A stretch of 64,000 bases of DNA from contig JAZKZV010000025.1 in NCBI GenBank assembly GCA_045612845.1, positions 176,185 through 240,184 on the forward strand, given 5' to 3'. The position numbers and the translations under genes are program-made. The DNA is from Ornithomonoglobus_A sp045612845. GTDB taxonomy: Bacteria; Bacillota; Clostridia; UBA1381. Below are positions 35,735 through 44,212 of the stretch, piece by piece (the stretch's first letter is position 1; each line of letters opens with the position of its first letter). The notes below the pieces were generated by a model. That model made no database searches, had not been told where the DNA came from, and worked only from the letters and a program-made list of their open reading frames with translations.

Positions 35735-36265
35735 TTAAATAAAAACATTTCTTGGGTTAAATTTATATATATTTTCTAACATTCTTGATGTTGGCTCAAA
35801 TAATATAATCTGTCTTTCGCCCTCTGACATTACAACAACAAAATATACATTTGATTTGTCAGCAGTGTTTGATGTATAATCAAGTGTTTTGGCAGACGTG
35901 TCCTTCAATGCGCTATTATGTTCTTTATCGTTTATATTAGCAACTATTTCAGATTTCTTAAAATCAAAGCTTGCAACACGGGTTCTTTTCTTCTTTGCAG
36001 TAATTTTATCTATATCAAATTCACTGTTTGTAAGAATGTATTCAAATTCCACATTTCTCTGAGATATGAAAATGTATGCAAAATACCAAACAACTGCAAA
36101 AAGCAAAGACCAAACCCCCATAAAATCGGGAATAATCATAGCTCCTATAAAAAAGCAAGCAAAGGATAATATAAATGCTGCAATAATAAGCAATGCAGTG
36201 ATTATAAAATCTTTTGTATCTTTTTTTCTTTTAATTAAGTATTCTATAAAGACATCAGAAATCAT
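35735..36265 (-). CDS. Membrane protein of unknown function (176 aa)
   Basis: Two adjacent membrane helices (ITALLIIAAFILSFACFFI and VWSLLFAVVWYFAYIFI) followed by a cytoplasmic domain of ~110 residues beginning EYILTNSEFDIDKI. This resembles uncharacterised clostridial proteins (possibly DUF6106, from memory, uncertain). It overlaps the rdgB stop by 4 bases (ATGA), so it is translated with the rdgB-to-alr gene run. No function assigned. Confidence 0.75.
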   Translation of the reverse strand: MISDVFIEYLIKRKKDTKDFIITALLIIAAFILSFACFFIGAMIIPDFMGVWSLLFAVVWYFAYIFISQRNVEFEYILTNSEFDIDKITAKKKRTRVASFDFKKSEIVANINDKEHNSALKDTSAKTLDYTSNTADKSNVYFVVVMSEGERQIILFEPTSRMLENIYKFNPRNVFI

Positions 36266-36852
36266 AGTAGTTCAATCTCCTTTATTTTATCAAACATTGC
36301 CCTTAGTGCCCTGCCACGGTGGCTTATTGAATTTTTCTCCTCAGCAGTAGCAATCGCAAAGCTTTTTTGTAGTTCATCGGAGAAGAATACAGGGTCATAA
36401 CCAAATCCGTTTTCGCCTTCGGGAGTATACAGGATTTTTCCTAATACTTCGCCATGAGATACAAACTCACGACCGTCGGGAGTAACAAGCGCCACACAAC
36501 ACATGAATTTGGCAGAGCGGTTTTGTATATTTTCCATTTCTGATAACAGTTTTTCAATTTTTTGCGAATCATCTGCATCAGGGCCGGCATATCTGGCACT
36601 GTATACGCCAGGTCTGCCATCAAGCGCATCAACGCACAAACCGCTATCATCTGCAATTACAATATCATCACACAACATAGAAACTGCTCTTGCCTTTATA
36701 AGTGCATTTTTTTCGAAAGTATCGCCTGTTTCTTCAACATCAATATCTATGTTGGCTTCTTCTTGAGTAATTACTTCTAAACCAAGCTCGGCAAAGATTT
36801 TTGCAATTTCTTTTACCTTGCCTTGATTTTTGGTTGCAACTATAATTTTCAT
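36262..36852 (-). CDS. rdgB: XTP/dITP diphosphatase (RdgB/HAM1 family)
   Basis: About 197 residues. Removes inosine and xanthosine triphosphates from the nucleotide pool. Motifs: IIVATKNQGKVKEI at the start, DSGLCVDALDGRPGVYSARYAG, GENGFGYDPVFF and SHRGRAL near the end. ATG 36852 gives the canonical MKIIVATKN start; ATG 36864 is only 2 bases from the AAAGG site. Follows iorB by about 25 bases and overlaps the next gene. Confidence 0.95.
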   Translation of the reverse strand: MKIIVATKNQGKVKEIAKIFAELGLEVITQEEANIDIDVEETGDTFEKNALIKARAVSMLCDDIVIADDSGLCVDALDGRPGVYSARYAGPDADDSQKIEKLLSEMENIQNRSAKFMCCVALVTPDGREFVSHGEVLGKILYTPEGENGFGYDPVFFSDELQKSFAIATAEEKNSISHRGRALRAMFDKIKEIELL

Positions 36853-36877
36853 ATTAAGATTCATAGCCTTTCTGCAT

Positions 36878-37450
36878 TTAAATTTCGCAATTATAACCCA
36901 AATCAAATGCTTTAATATTTACATCTAAAAACTTTGCAGGAACAGTATTCTTTAAAACATTTAACCATGTTTCTTTGGAGATTGACATGGATTTTGCCAA
37001 CACGCCAATAAGAACAACATTAACAGCCTTTATATTTCCTGCTTCTTTTGCAAGTGAAAGTGCATCAACTGCAACTAAGTTAATTTTGCTGTTTAGTTTT
37101 TCTACAATGTTTTTTGGATACTCCATTGCGCCTGTAATAACAGGCATTGGATTCATTTGTTGGGTATTTGCAATCATTTTACCGTCTTTCTTTAGAAATG
37201 GCATTGCTCTGTAAGCCTCAAGCTCTTCAAAAGCAAGTATTAAATCTGCCTCGCCTTTGTCGATAATTGGGGAGTATACCTTTTCGCCATACTTAACATA
37301 TGTAACAACACTTCCGCCTCTCTGGCTCATTCCGTGAACTTCACTTACTTTAACATCAAAGCCTTCTTCTATTGCAACATTACCTAAAATTCTGCTTGCA
37401 AGGAGAGTACCCTGACCGCCTACACCTACTATCATTATATTCATTGCCAT
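36878..37450 (-). CDS. iorB: Indolepyruvate ferredoxin oxidoreductase, beta subunit
   Basis: 190 residues. Small subunit of the oxygen-sensitive 2-keto acid oxidoreductase: IMIVGVGGQGTLLASRIL at the start and EVHGMSQRGGSVVTYV are the gamma-domain signatures. Works with IorA to oxidise aryl pyruvates (from aromatic amino acid transamination) to aryl-acetyl-CoA, or to run in reverse with reduced ferredoxin. Start overlaps the iorA stop (TGATG); an in-frame ATG at 37444 is an alternative. Confidence 0.94.
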   Translation of the reverse strand: MAMNIMIVGVGGQGTLLASRILGNVAIEEGFDVKVSEVHGMSQRGGSVVTYVKYGEKVYSPIIDKGEADLILAFEELEAYRAMPFLKKDGKMIANTQQMNPMPVITGAMEYPKNIVEKLNSKINLVAVDALSLAKEAGNIKAVNVVLIGVLAKSMSISKETWLNVLKNTVPAKFLDVNIKAFDLGYNCEI

Positions 37451-39183
37451 CAGTCCTCCTTTTTAATTGCACCAAACGGACATACATTTATACATAATCC
37501 GCAACCGTTACATTGTGTTGTGTCAATTTTTATGTTTTCGCCATCAAATGATATTGCAGGACATCCGAGTTTCATACACATTTTACATTTTTTGCAATCT
37601 TCTGTGATTGTACAGTGTCCGCTGTATTTTACACTCTTTAAAAGTGCGCAAGGTCTTTGAGCTATAATAACTGATACTTCATCAGCCTCAAGTTCTGTTT
37701 TTACAACCTCCTCAAAGTTCTTAACATCAAACGGGTCTGCAACAACAACACGTTCAACACCAACTGCCTTACATAGTGTTATAAGGTTAACTTGTTTTGT
37801 TTCTTCGCCTCTTATGGTGTAGCCTGTTGTTGGATTATCCTGATGACCGGTCATGCCTGTTATTGAGTTGTCGAGTATCAAAACAGTGTTGTTGCTTTTG
37901 TTGTATACCATATCTACAAGCCCTGTTATACCACTGTGCATAAAGGTAGAATCGCCTATTACCGAAACAATCTTTTTAGAGAAGTCTTTGCCTCTTGCCT
38001 TTACCATTCCGTGAGCTGCACTTACTGATGCACCCATACAGATTGTAGTATCAACGCTCTGCAATGGTGCTGTAGCACCTAAAGTGTAACAACCTATATC
38101 ACCTGAAACCACAACACCAAGCTTTTTAAGTACATAGAATGTACCTCTGTGAGGACAACCTGCACACATTACAGGTGGACGCACAGGGATAGCTTCTTCG
38201 GGAGAAGAGAATTCTGCCGCGTCTTTTCTCAAAACAACACTTGAAATCATTGACGGTGTATATTCACCAAGCAATGTAAATTTATCTTTACCAATAACAT
38301 TTACGCCAAGGGCTTTACAGTGGTCTTCAATTATGGGGTCGAGTTCTTCAACTACGTATACTGTATCATATTTTTTAGCAAACTCAATAATTTTTTTCTC
38401 AGGTAGGGGATATACCATACCAAGCTTTAAATAGTCAACATTGTTTCCTAATGCCTCTTTTGCGTATATGTATGAAATTCCGGCAGAAATAATACCGATT
38501 TTAGAACCGTTATTTTCTACGGTATTTAATTCGTCTGTTTCGGCAAGCTCTTTTAGTGCCAAAATTCTTTCTTCAACTACAACGTGTCTGCCACGTGCAT
38601 TGCCAGGCATCATTACGTATTTTTGCGGGTTTTTATCGTAATCCTTTATTTTGTAGTCTACCTTTTCGTTTTCTTCTACAAGGCTTTGTGAGTGTGATAC
38701 TCTTGTAGAAAGTCTTAAGAAAACAGGTGTATCATACTTTTCTGAAATTTCGTATGCTTTTTTTGTATATTCCTTACATTCGCCACTGTCGCAAGGTTCA
38801 AGCATTGCAATTTTTGATGCTTTTGCATAGTGTCTTGAATCCTGCTCATTCTGTGATGAGTGCATTCCCGGGTCGTCAGCGACACACAAAACAAGGCCAC
38901 CGTTTACTCCTGTATAGCTGGCTGTAAAAACGGGGTCTGCCATTACATTAAGACCAACGTGTTTCATGCACGACATTGCTCTTGCACCTGCAATAGAAGC
39001 ACCTATTGCAACCTCGCATGATACCTTTTCATTTGGGGCCCATTCAACATAAATATCTTCATATTTTACAATATTTTCGGTTATTTCAGTACTTGGTGTA
39101 CCGGGATATGATGAAACTACTGTTACACCTGCTTCATAAGCGCCTCTTGCAACAGCTTCATTTCCAAGCATAAGCTTTTTCAT
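37450..39183 (-). CDS. iorA: Indolepyruvate ferredoxin oxidoreductase, alpha subunit
   Basis: 577 residues. N-terminal pyruvate-ferredoxin oxidoreductase domain (SSYPGTPSTEITE), central TPP-binding domain (GDIGCYTLG, GDSTFMHSGITGL), and C-terminal double [4Fe-4S] ferredoxin domain with CKKCKMCMKLGCP and CNGCGLCINVCP. Start 39183 (MKKLMLGNEA) has AAAGGAAG; the frame continues upstream without conservation. Transcribed with iorB. Confidence 0.95.
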   Translation of the reverse strand: MKKLMLGNEAVARGAYEAGVTVVSSYPGTPSTEITENIVKYEDIYVEWAPNEKVSCEVAIGASIAGARAMSCMKHVGLNVMADPVFTASYTGVNGGLVLCVADDPGMHSSQNEQDSRHYAKASKIAMLEPCDSGECKEYTKKAYEISEKYDTPVFLRLSTRVSHSQSLVEENEKVDYKIKDYDKNPQKYVMMPGNARGRHVVVEERILALKELAETDELNTVENNGSKIGIISAGISYIYAKEALGNNVDYLKLGMVYPLPEKKIIEFAKKYDTVYVVEELDPIIEDHCKALGVNVIGKDKFTLLGEYTPSMISSVVLRKDAAEFSSPEEAIPVRPPVMCAGCPHRGTFYVLKKLGVVVSGDIGCYTLGATAPLQSVDTTICMGASVSAAHGMVKARGKDFSKKIVSVIGDSTFMHSGITGLVDMVYNKSNNTVLILDNSITGMTGHQDNPTTGYTIRGEETKQVNLITLCKAVGVERVVVADPFDVKNFEEVVKTELEADEVSVIIAQRPCALLKSVKYSGHCTITEDCKKCKMCMKLGCPAISFDGENIKIDTTQCNGCGLCINVCPFGAIKKED

Positions 39184-39285
39184 AGAAATTCTTCCTTTCG
39201 TAGTATATTGATATAATTTTATCAAAATATAGCAAAAAAGTCAATAGTATTGCAAAAACATATTGGATTTGTGCCTAAAATATTG

Positions 39286-39321
39286 CAAAAAAATATGCAT
39301 TCTTTTTTTAAGAATGCATAT
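39286..39321 (-). terminator. Terminator after the anti-sigma gene
   Basis: ATATGCATTCTT (39293-39304) and AAGAATGCATAT (39310-39321) form a 12-bp stem; on the minus strand it is followed by a run of seven U. Confidence 0.8.
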
Positions 39322-39342
39322 ACTGTTTTTTATTTGTTGTAG

Positions 39343-40326
39343 TTATGAAATAATCAATTTAAATGCAATATTTCCATTTACAATACCGCCCAAGGAACTG
39401 TCAAATTTAATTCCTTCGTTTGACAAAATAGCAAAGAACTCTCTGGCATCTTCTTCTGTCATAAGGTAGACGTCGCCTTTAGTTTCTTTTGAATATTCGA
39501 TTATAAGACCTTTAACGCGTTCAATATCCGTTTGAGAAAGCTTCAGGTAGTTAGAAGTGTTCTCAAAATTATAATCTGATGAAAAATTAGTGTTTTGTGA
39601 ATTTTTTGTATCCTTGCTCGGAAGCTCATAGTTGCTTGCCGGCATAACGTAATTTTGTTCATCAGACTTGGACGCGGGGGAAATAGTTTCAGTAGTATCT
39701 GGTTCAACAGGTGCAGCAGATGCAGCAGGTATCTGTTGACTTACAGGCTCCGTTACGGGAGCGGGAGCTACTGTGGCGCGGTTGTTGACCGGAGCAGATG
39801 TTGCATTTGCAACATTTTGCACTGTGGCGGGTGCTGCAGTCGGTTCAACAGACGGTGCAGGTGATTGAGTCGGCGATATTGTAGAAGTAATTATAATCCC
39901 GGCAGAAGTATTGTTTTGTTTAAATTCCGGCGAGGTCGACACAATCGGTACTATATCCTGGTCTTGATACGGATTCATTACATCATATAACAAATCCGAA
40001 TTGTTTACACCAATAACAGCAAGCAGTGCCACACAAGCGGCAGCAACACTATATCGGTGTGCGTTAAGCTTCATATGCTCCCATACATTTGCGCGGATAG
40101 GAGCATTGACAACCTCTTTATCAATTCTTGCATTAAGATTTTGTAAAAAGCTGTCGTCAACCTTTAGCGGGGGAATGGATTTGGTTGCATTGAGCATTGA
40201 CATGAAAAGCTCGTATTCCTTGCGGCAATTTTCACACTCATTTGTATGCGCAATAAGCTCTGCTTTTTGCATTGCACAAAGGTTTTCGTATTCATCAAGA
40301 TAAATACCAAACTGCTTACAGTTCAT
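39343..40326 (-). CDS. Anti-sigma factor with zinc-binding ZAS domain and Ala/Pro/Thr-rich linker
   Basis: 327 residues. N-terminal zf-HC2 motif HTNECENC (HxxxCxxC) that holds the sigma factor, one membrane helix near residues 92-112 (YSVAAACVALLAVIGV), then an extracellular stretch of about 100 residues very rich in Pro, Ala, Thr and Val, and a C-terminal domain of ~90 residues. Lies 50 bases after an ECF sigma gene, forming a classical sigma/anti-sigma pair. The low-complexity stretch may span the cell wall. The signal sensed is unknown. Confidence 0.88.
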   Translation of the reverse strand: MNCKQFGIYLDEYENLCAMQKAELIAHTNECENCRKEYELFMSMLNATKSIPPLKVDDSFLQNLNARIDKEVVNAPIRANVWEHMKLNAHRYSVAAACVALLAVIGVNNSDLLYDVMNPYQDQDIVPIVSTSPEFKQNNTSAGIIITSTISPTQSPAPSVEPTAAPATVQNVANATSAPVNNRATVAPAPVTEPVSQQIPAASAAPVEPDTTETISPASKSDEQNYVMPASNYELPSKDTKNSQNTNFSSDYNFENTSNYLKLSQTDIERVKGLIIEYSKETKGDVYLMTEEDAREFFAILSNEGIKFDSSLGGIVNGNIAFKLIIS

Positions 40327-40376
40327 ATCACAAATCCCCCTTTCTTAACTATTTCACTTTATTAGACGTTAGTATT

Positions 40377-40943
40377 TTAAAATTGTTCCTTGTTTTGGTA
40401 TAAAATTTTTTTAAGAGCACATCTTGCGCGATTAAGACGTGATTTTACCGTTCCTATAGGAATGCCCAAAGCAGCACTCACTTCTTCATACGAAAGACCC
40501 TGCATATCAAAATATACTATAATTTCGCGGTATTCGGACTTAAGCTCCTGAAGTGCACTCCATACCTGATGATGTAATTCGTTTCTTTCTACAGTTTCTT
40601 CCGGTGTAGGATTAGTATCAGGTATATCGTGAGGCTTTTCGTCGTCATCCTCGCCATGTATGCTTATTATTTTTACACTTCTTTGGCGTTTTCTGAGCAT
40701 ATCCTTACATACATTTGAAAGTATTCTGTAAATCCATGTGTTAAATGAGGATTTTTCGGCAAATGAGTTTATTGAACGGTATACTTTAATGAACGTTTCC
40801 TGTGCTGCATCATACGCGTCTTCTTTGTTGGAAAGCAGACCATATGCAATGTTTACAACACGTTCCTGGTATTTTTCCACAAGCTGATTAAAAGCTTGTC
40901 TGTCTCCTTGTTTACAAAGTTTTATTAACTCCTGATCAGTCAA
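40377..40943 (-). CDS. ECF-type RNA polymerase sigma factor (SigW-like)
   Basis: 188 residues. Region 2 (YDAAQETFIKVYRSINSF, FNTWIYRILSNVCKDMLRK) and region 4 HTH (LSYEEVSAALGIPIGTVKSR). Usual ECF length. TTG start preceded by GAGGTGAGGA. Followed by its likely anti-sigma factor. ECF factors of this group answer to envelope stress and usually activate their own promoter; I did not find a clear AAC-type -35 upstream. Confidence 0.92.
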   Translation of the reverse strand: MTDQELIKLCKQGDRQAFNQLVEKYQERVVNIAYGLLSNKEDAYDAAQETFIKVYRSINSFAEKSSFNTWIYRILSNVCKDMLRKRQRSVKIISIHGEDDDEKPHDIPDTNPTPEETVERNELHHQVWSALQELKSEYREIIVYFDMQGLSYEEVSAALGIPIGTVKSRLNRARCALKKILYQNKEQF

Positions 40944-40979
40944 AAAGTCCTCACCTCACTTTCGCTTTGCTGATTTATT

Positions 40980-42125
40980 TTAATAATTTGATATTCTTTC
41001 TTTGTAGTCTTCAAAAGATGAGACTAAATCACTCATACAATCAGAACTGAACTTCTCTAAAAATGCCTTGGCAATTTCAAAAGCAACAACAGATTCAATA
41101 ACTACACTGCATGCAGGGACCGCACACACATCACTTCGCTCCACAGATGCACTGACTACTGTTTTATCCTTTAAATTAACAGTGTAAAGCGGATTGTATA
41201 GTGTGGGGATAGGCTTCATTGCGGCACGGACTATTATATCCTCGCCATTTGACATTCCGCCCTCTATTCCGCCTGCGTTATTTGTTTTGCGTTTGAATTC
41301 GTCGTTATAAATAATCTCGTCATGTACAAGAGAACCTTTTTTTGCGGCACAATCGAAGCCCATGCCGAATTCAACACCCTTAATAGCCTGTACACTCATA
41401 ACAGAGAATGCAATATTTGCATCCAGTTTTCTGTCGTAGTGTGTGTAAGAACCAAGACCCGGTATAACACCTTTGACATTAACCTCAACAACTCCGCCAA
41501 TGCTTTCGCCATCGGCTTTTATTTTATCTATATACTCCATAGCTGCTTTTTCGCAGTCTTTATCGCCAAATCCGACGGGGGAAGAGTAAGCACGTTTATA
41601 AAAATCAAGGTCCAGCACCTTTGATGTGTCAGTTATTTCACCAATACTTACAACGCGTCTGTTGAATTCAATCCCGAATGGTGCGAGAAGTTGTTTTACT
41701 AAAGCCCCTACAGCAACTCTTACGGCGGTTTCGCGTGCGCTTGCGCGTTCTAAAACATTTCTTAGGTCATGATGGTCATATTTTAATCCGCCTGTTAAAT
41801 CTGCATGACCGGGACGCGGACAGTCCACACCTCTGCTTCCGTCAGAAAATTCATCACCCATTGTATTTGACCAGTTTTCCCAGTCTTTATTTTCTATTTT
41901 CATAGCTATTGGCGAGCCTAATGTATACCCTCCGCGTACACCTGAGAGTATTTCAACCATATCTTTCTCAATTTGCATTCTGCCGCCTCTGCCATAGCCG
42001 GATTGTCTGTCCGAAAGGGCTTTGTTGATTAGTGAAACGTCAATTTTAACGCCTGATGGCATTCCCTCTAATATTACTGTAAGACATTTACCGTGTGTTT
42101 CGCCCGAGGTTAAGTATCTTAGCAT
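40980..42125 (-). CDS. aroC: Chorismate synthase
   Basis: 381 residues. Last step of the shikimate pathway; FMN-dependent. Motifs: SGETHGKCLTVILEG at the N-terminus, RPGHADLTGGLKYDHHDLRN, ERASARETAVRVAVGAL and GGIEGGMSNGEDI. Slightly longer than usual at the C-terminus. Ribosome site AAGGAGAAA. The other shikimate genes of this window (aroE, aroK) are 17 kb away. Confidence 0.96.
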   Translation of the reverse strand: MLRYLTSGETHGKCLTVILEGMPSGVKIDVSLINKALSDRQSGYGRGGRMQIEKDMVEILSGVRGGYTLGSPIAMKIENKDWENWSNTMGDEFSDGSRGVDCPRPGHADLTGGLKYDHHDLRNVLERASARETAVRVAVGALVKQLLAPFGIEFNRRVVSIGEITDTSKVLDLDFYKRAYSSPVGFGDKDCEKAAMEYIDKIKADGESIGGVVEVNVKGVIPGLGSYTHYDRKLDANIAFSVMSVQAIKGVEFGMGFDCAAKKGSLVHDEIIYNDEFKRKTNNAGGIEGGMSNGEDIIVRAAMKPIPTLYNPLYTVNLKDKTVVSASVERSDVCAVPACSVVIESVVAFEIAKAFLEKFSSDCMSDLVSSFEDYKERISNY

Positions 42126-42257
42126 TTGTATTTCTCCTTATATGTAGCAGTCTTTTTTTGACTGCAAATAATTTTAATTATACCAAATAATTATATCATA
42201 TGTTATTAAATTATTCAAGGGGTGTTTTATAAAATATTTTATTATAAGACATTGTTT

Positions 42258-43532
42258 CTACCTTTTTCTGTGTTTTTTTCGTAATGTGTCTATAAAAAAC
42301 ACCGTTAAAACGATACAAGCTGAAATAAGCGCTATAATTGCAATAATTATAAGAGCATTTGCTGTGTTTATTTTATCTTTTTTATATAGGAACTTATCGC
42401 CTTTATTAAAGAAAGTTTTTCCCCTATCCTTTAGTGGTGAATGTGTTGCTATTTCATCATCATTTAAAAGTGTAGTACCTATTTCTATTCGTTTGATATT
42501 ATATATTTCATCTGATGTATCTATTATTGCAAAACCATACTCAGAGATGGTATTATTGTCTTCGGTGTATTCATCATTAAAAACTACATAATAGTTGTTA
42601 TATCCAAGGTCATATATTGCACTGATATCCGTTATTGTGGTCATAAAATCCTTTGTGTAGTTACCTGTATAATAATACTTTCCGTTTGTGTAGCATACAC
42701 CGGTGTTTATAAGATTATTTACACTCATATGCTCAGGTACTGCGCCATATATGTTTTTAAGAATGTAATCGGTGTATTCTCCGCTTAATGATTGTATGTT
42801 TTCATACCCTGTTTCTATAGTATTTTCGTTATAATCGGGTGAGACTGGGACTTGACTTTCGTAATTTTTATACGTGTATAGGATGTTTTTAAGGAGCTTG
42901 ACCGGGTCATAGTCATTTCGGTCATATATTACCACATCTGCACATGATTCGATAAGATTAAGAATGTTCTCATATATTTTGCTGTCAATATTATTTCTGA
43001 TGTTTGTAAACTGTGATGAGTTGAGCTTTTTTGACTTTAGCGAATTTAATGTTTCATATATCTGGTTTGGATTTATCTTCGTAACTATACCTGTTATTGT
43101 GTAGCCTGAAATCTCCTTTATGTTATATGCACCTCCGTCATAAATCTTTGTAAATGTATCGTCACGTAATATAAATGTTTCGCTCACATCATTTGTTTTA
43201 AATACAATGCAACTCTGACCTGTTCCTGTTTTTGCGGTGCAAAGCATATATTCATTATTTTTTCCGTATACAAAACGTAGCGTATCAATACACTCTCCAC
43301 TATTATCTGCACGATATATAGAGGCGCATATGGCTTTGTCTTCGAAGTAAACAATAAGTAATACATTCTCATTTTCAAAAAATTCAAATGATGCATATGT
43401 TATTCCTTTTGTACCATCAAACATACCGTATTGCTTTATGCAGTTTTGTAATACATCCTCGTAATCATCTGCATAAACACTGAGAGGAAAACAAAAATAT
43501 AGTGTAAATAGTAAAATAATTATTCTTTTTAT
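42258..43532 (-). CDS. Secreted, C-terminally membrane-anchored protein of unknown function
   Basis: About 424 residues. The frame upstream of the first ATG (43424) encodes a textbook signal peptide (IKRIIILLFTLYFCFPLSVYA, cut before DDYED), so that ATG is internal. No ATG, GTG or TTG is in frame before it: either an ATA start at 43532, or the out-of-frame ATG at 43537 two bases off register. The extracellular part has no family I recognise; near the C-terminus is one membrane helix (ALIIIAIIALISACIVLTVF) and a basic tail KKHRKR. Likely a surface protein facing outward. Confidence 0.75.
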   Translation of the reverse strand: MKRIIILLFTLYFCFPLSVYADDYEDVLQNCIKQYGMFDGTKGITYASFEFFENENVLLIVYFEDKAICASIYRADNSGECIDTLRFVYGKNNEYMLCTAKTGTGQSCIVFKTNDVSETFILRDDTFTKIYDGGAYNIKEISGYTITGIVTKINPNQIYETLNSLKSKKLNSSQFTNIRNNIDSKIYENILNLIESCADVVIYDRNDYDPVKLLKNILYTYKNYESQVPVSPDYNENTIETGYENIQSLSGEYTDYILKNIYGAVPEHMSVNNLINTGVCYTNGKYYYTGNYTKDFMTTITDISAIYDLGYNNYYVVFNDEYTEDNNTISEYGFAIIDTSDEIYNIKRIEIGTTLLNDDEIATHSPLKDRGKTFFNKGDKFLYKKDKINTANALIIIAIIALISACIVLTVFFIDTLRKKHRKR

Positions 43533-43596
43533 ATCATATTCACTTCTTTCTTTTTAAAATTTGTTAAGATTACATATTTATTTTTTCATTTTTTTG

Positions 43597-43605
43597 TGAT
43601 ATAAT
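43597..43605 (+). promoter_or_regulatory. Extended -10 promoter upstream of hpt
   Basis: TGATATAAT gives TATAAT at 43600-43605 with an extended TGn. The -35 region is weak (TTTATT at 17-base spacing). Confidence 0.5.
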
Positions 43606-43670
43606 GTATCTTAACCGAAAAATAACAATATCAGGGATAAAGAATTTTTGAAAATTGGGAGTACATACTT

Positions 43671-44210
43671 ATGCTGAAAAATGACATTAAAAAAGTTATG
43701 ATTGATGAACAGGAGGTCCAAAAAATTGTAAAGGGCCTGGCCGAAAAAATAAATGCTGATTATGCAGGAAAGGACATTTTGTTTGTTGTTGTATTAAAGG
43801 GCTCTATTCCGTTTGCGGCAGACCTTATGAAACATATTACAACTCATATTACGCTTGATTGTATTCATGTATCAAGCTATGGTAATTCAACAGTATCGTC
43901 GGGTGATATCAAAATAATGAAAGACCTCTCGGTAGATTGCACAAACAGACATGTGCTTTTAATTGAAGATATAATAGATAGCGGAAACACACTTGCTAAG
44001 TTAAAGCAGCTTATTATTGACAGAGGGAGTGCTTCTGTTAAAATTTGTACACTTCTTTCTAAACCGTCAAGACGCAGTGCGGATATTGAGGGCGACTATG
44101 TAGGTAAGGAAATCCCTGATGAGTTTGTTGTTGGCTATGGACTTGACTATGCGGAAAAGTACAGAAATCTGCCATATATAGGAGTTTTAAAATCGGAGAT
44201 ATATAACTGA
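43671..44210 (+). CDS. hpt: Hypoxanthine phosphoribosyltransferase
   Basis: 179 residues. Purine salvage: hypoxanthine or guanine plus PRPP to IMP or GMP. VVVLKGSIPFAADLM (dimer/pyrophosphate loop) and the PRPP motif VLLIEDIIDSGNTL are intact; the purine-binding DFVVGYGLDY-type segment is present as EFVVGYGLDYAEKYRNLPYI. Ribosome site GGGAG. Two bases separate it from the next gene. Confidence 0.95.
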   Translation: MLKNDIKKVMIDEQEVQKIVKGLAEKINADYAGKDILFVVVLKGSIPFAADLMKHITTHITLDCIHVSSYGNSTVSSGDIKIMKDLSVDCTNRHVLLIEDIIDSGNTLAKLKQLIIDRGSASVKICTLLSKPSRRSADIEGDYVGKEIPDEFVVGYGLDYAEKYRNLPYIGVLKSEIYN

Positions 44211-44212
44211 TT

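Noticed and set aside
42146..42164. GCAGTC...GACTGC inverted repeat upstream of aroC
   Set aside because: Six-bp stem without a T-run on either strand; too weak to call a terminator or operator.
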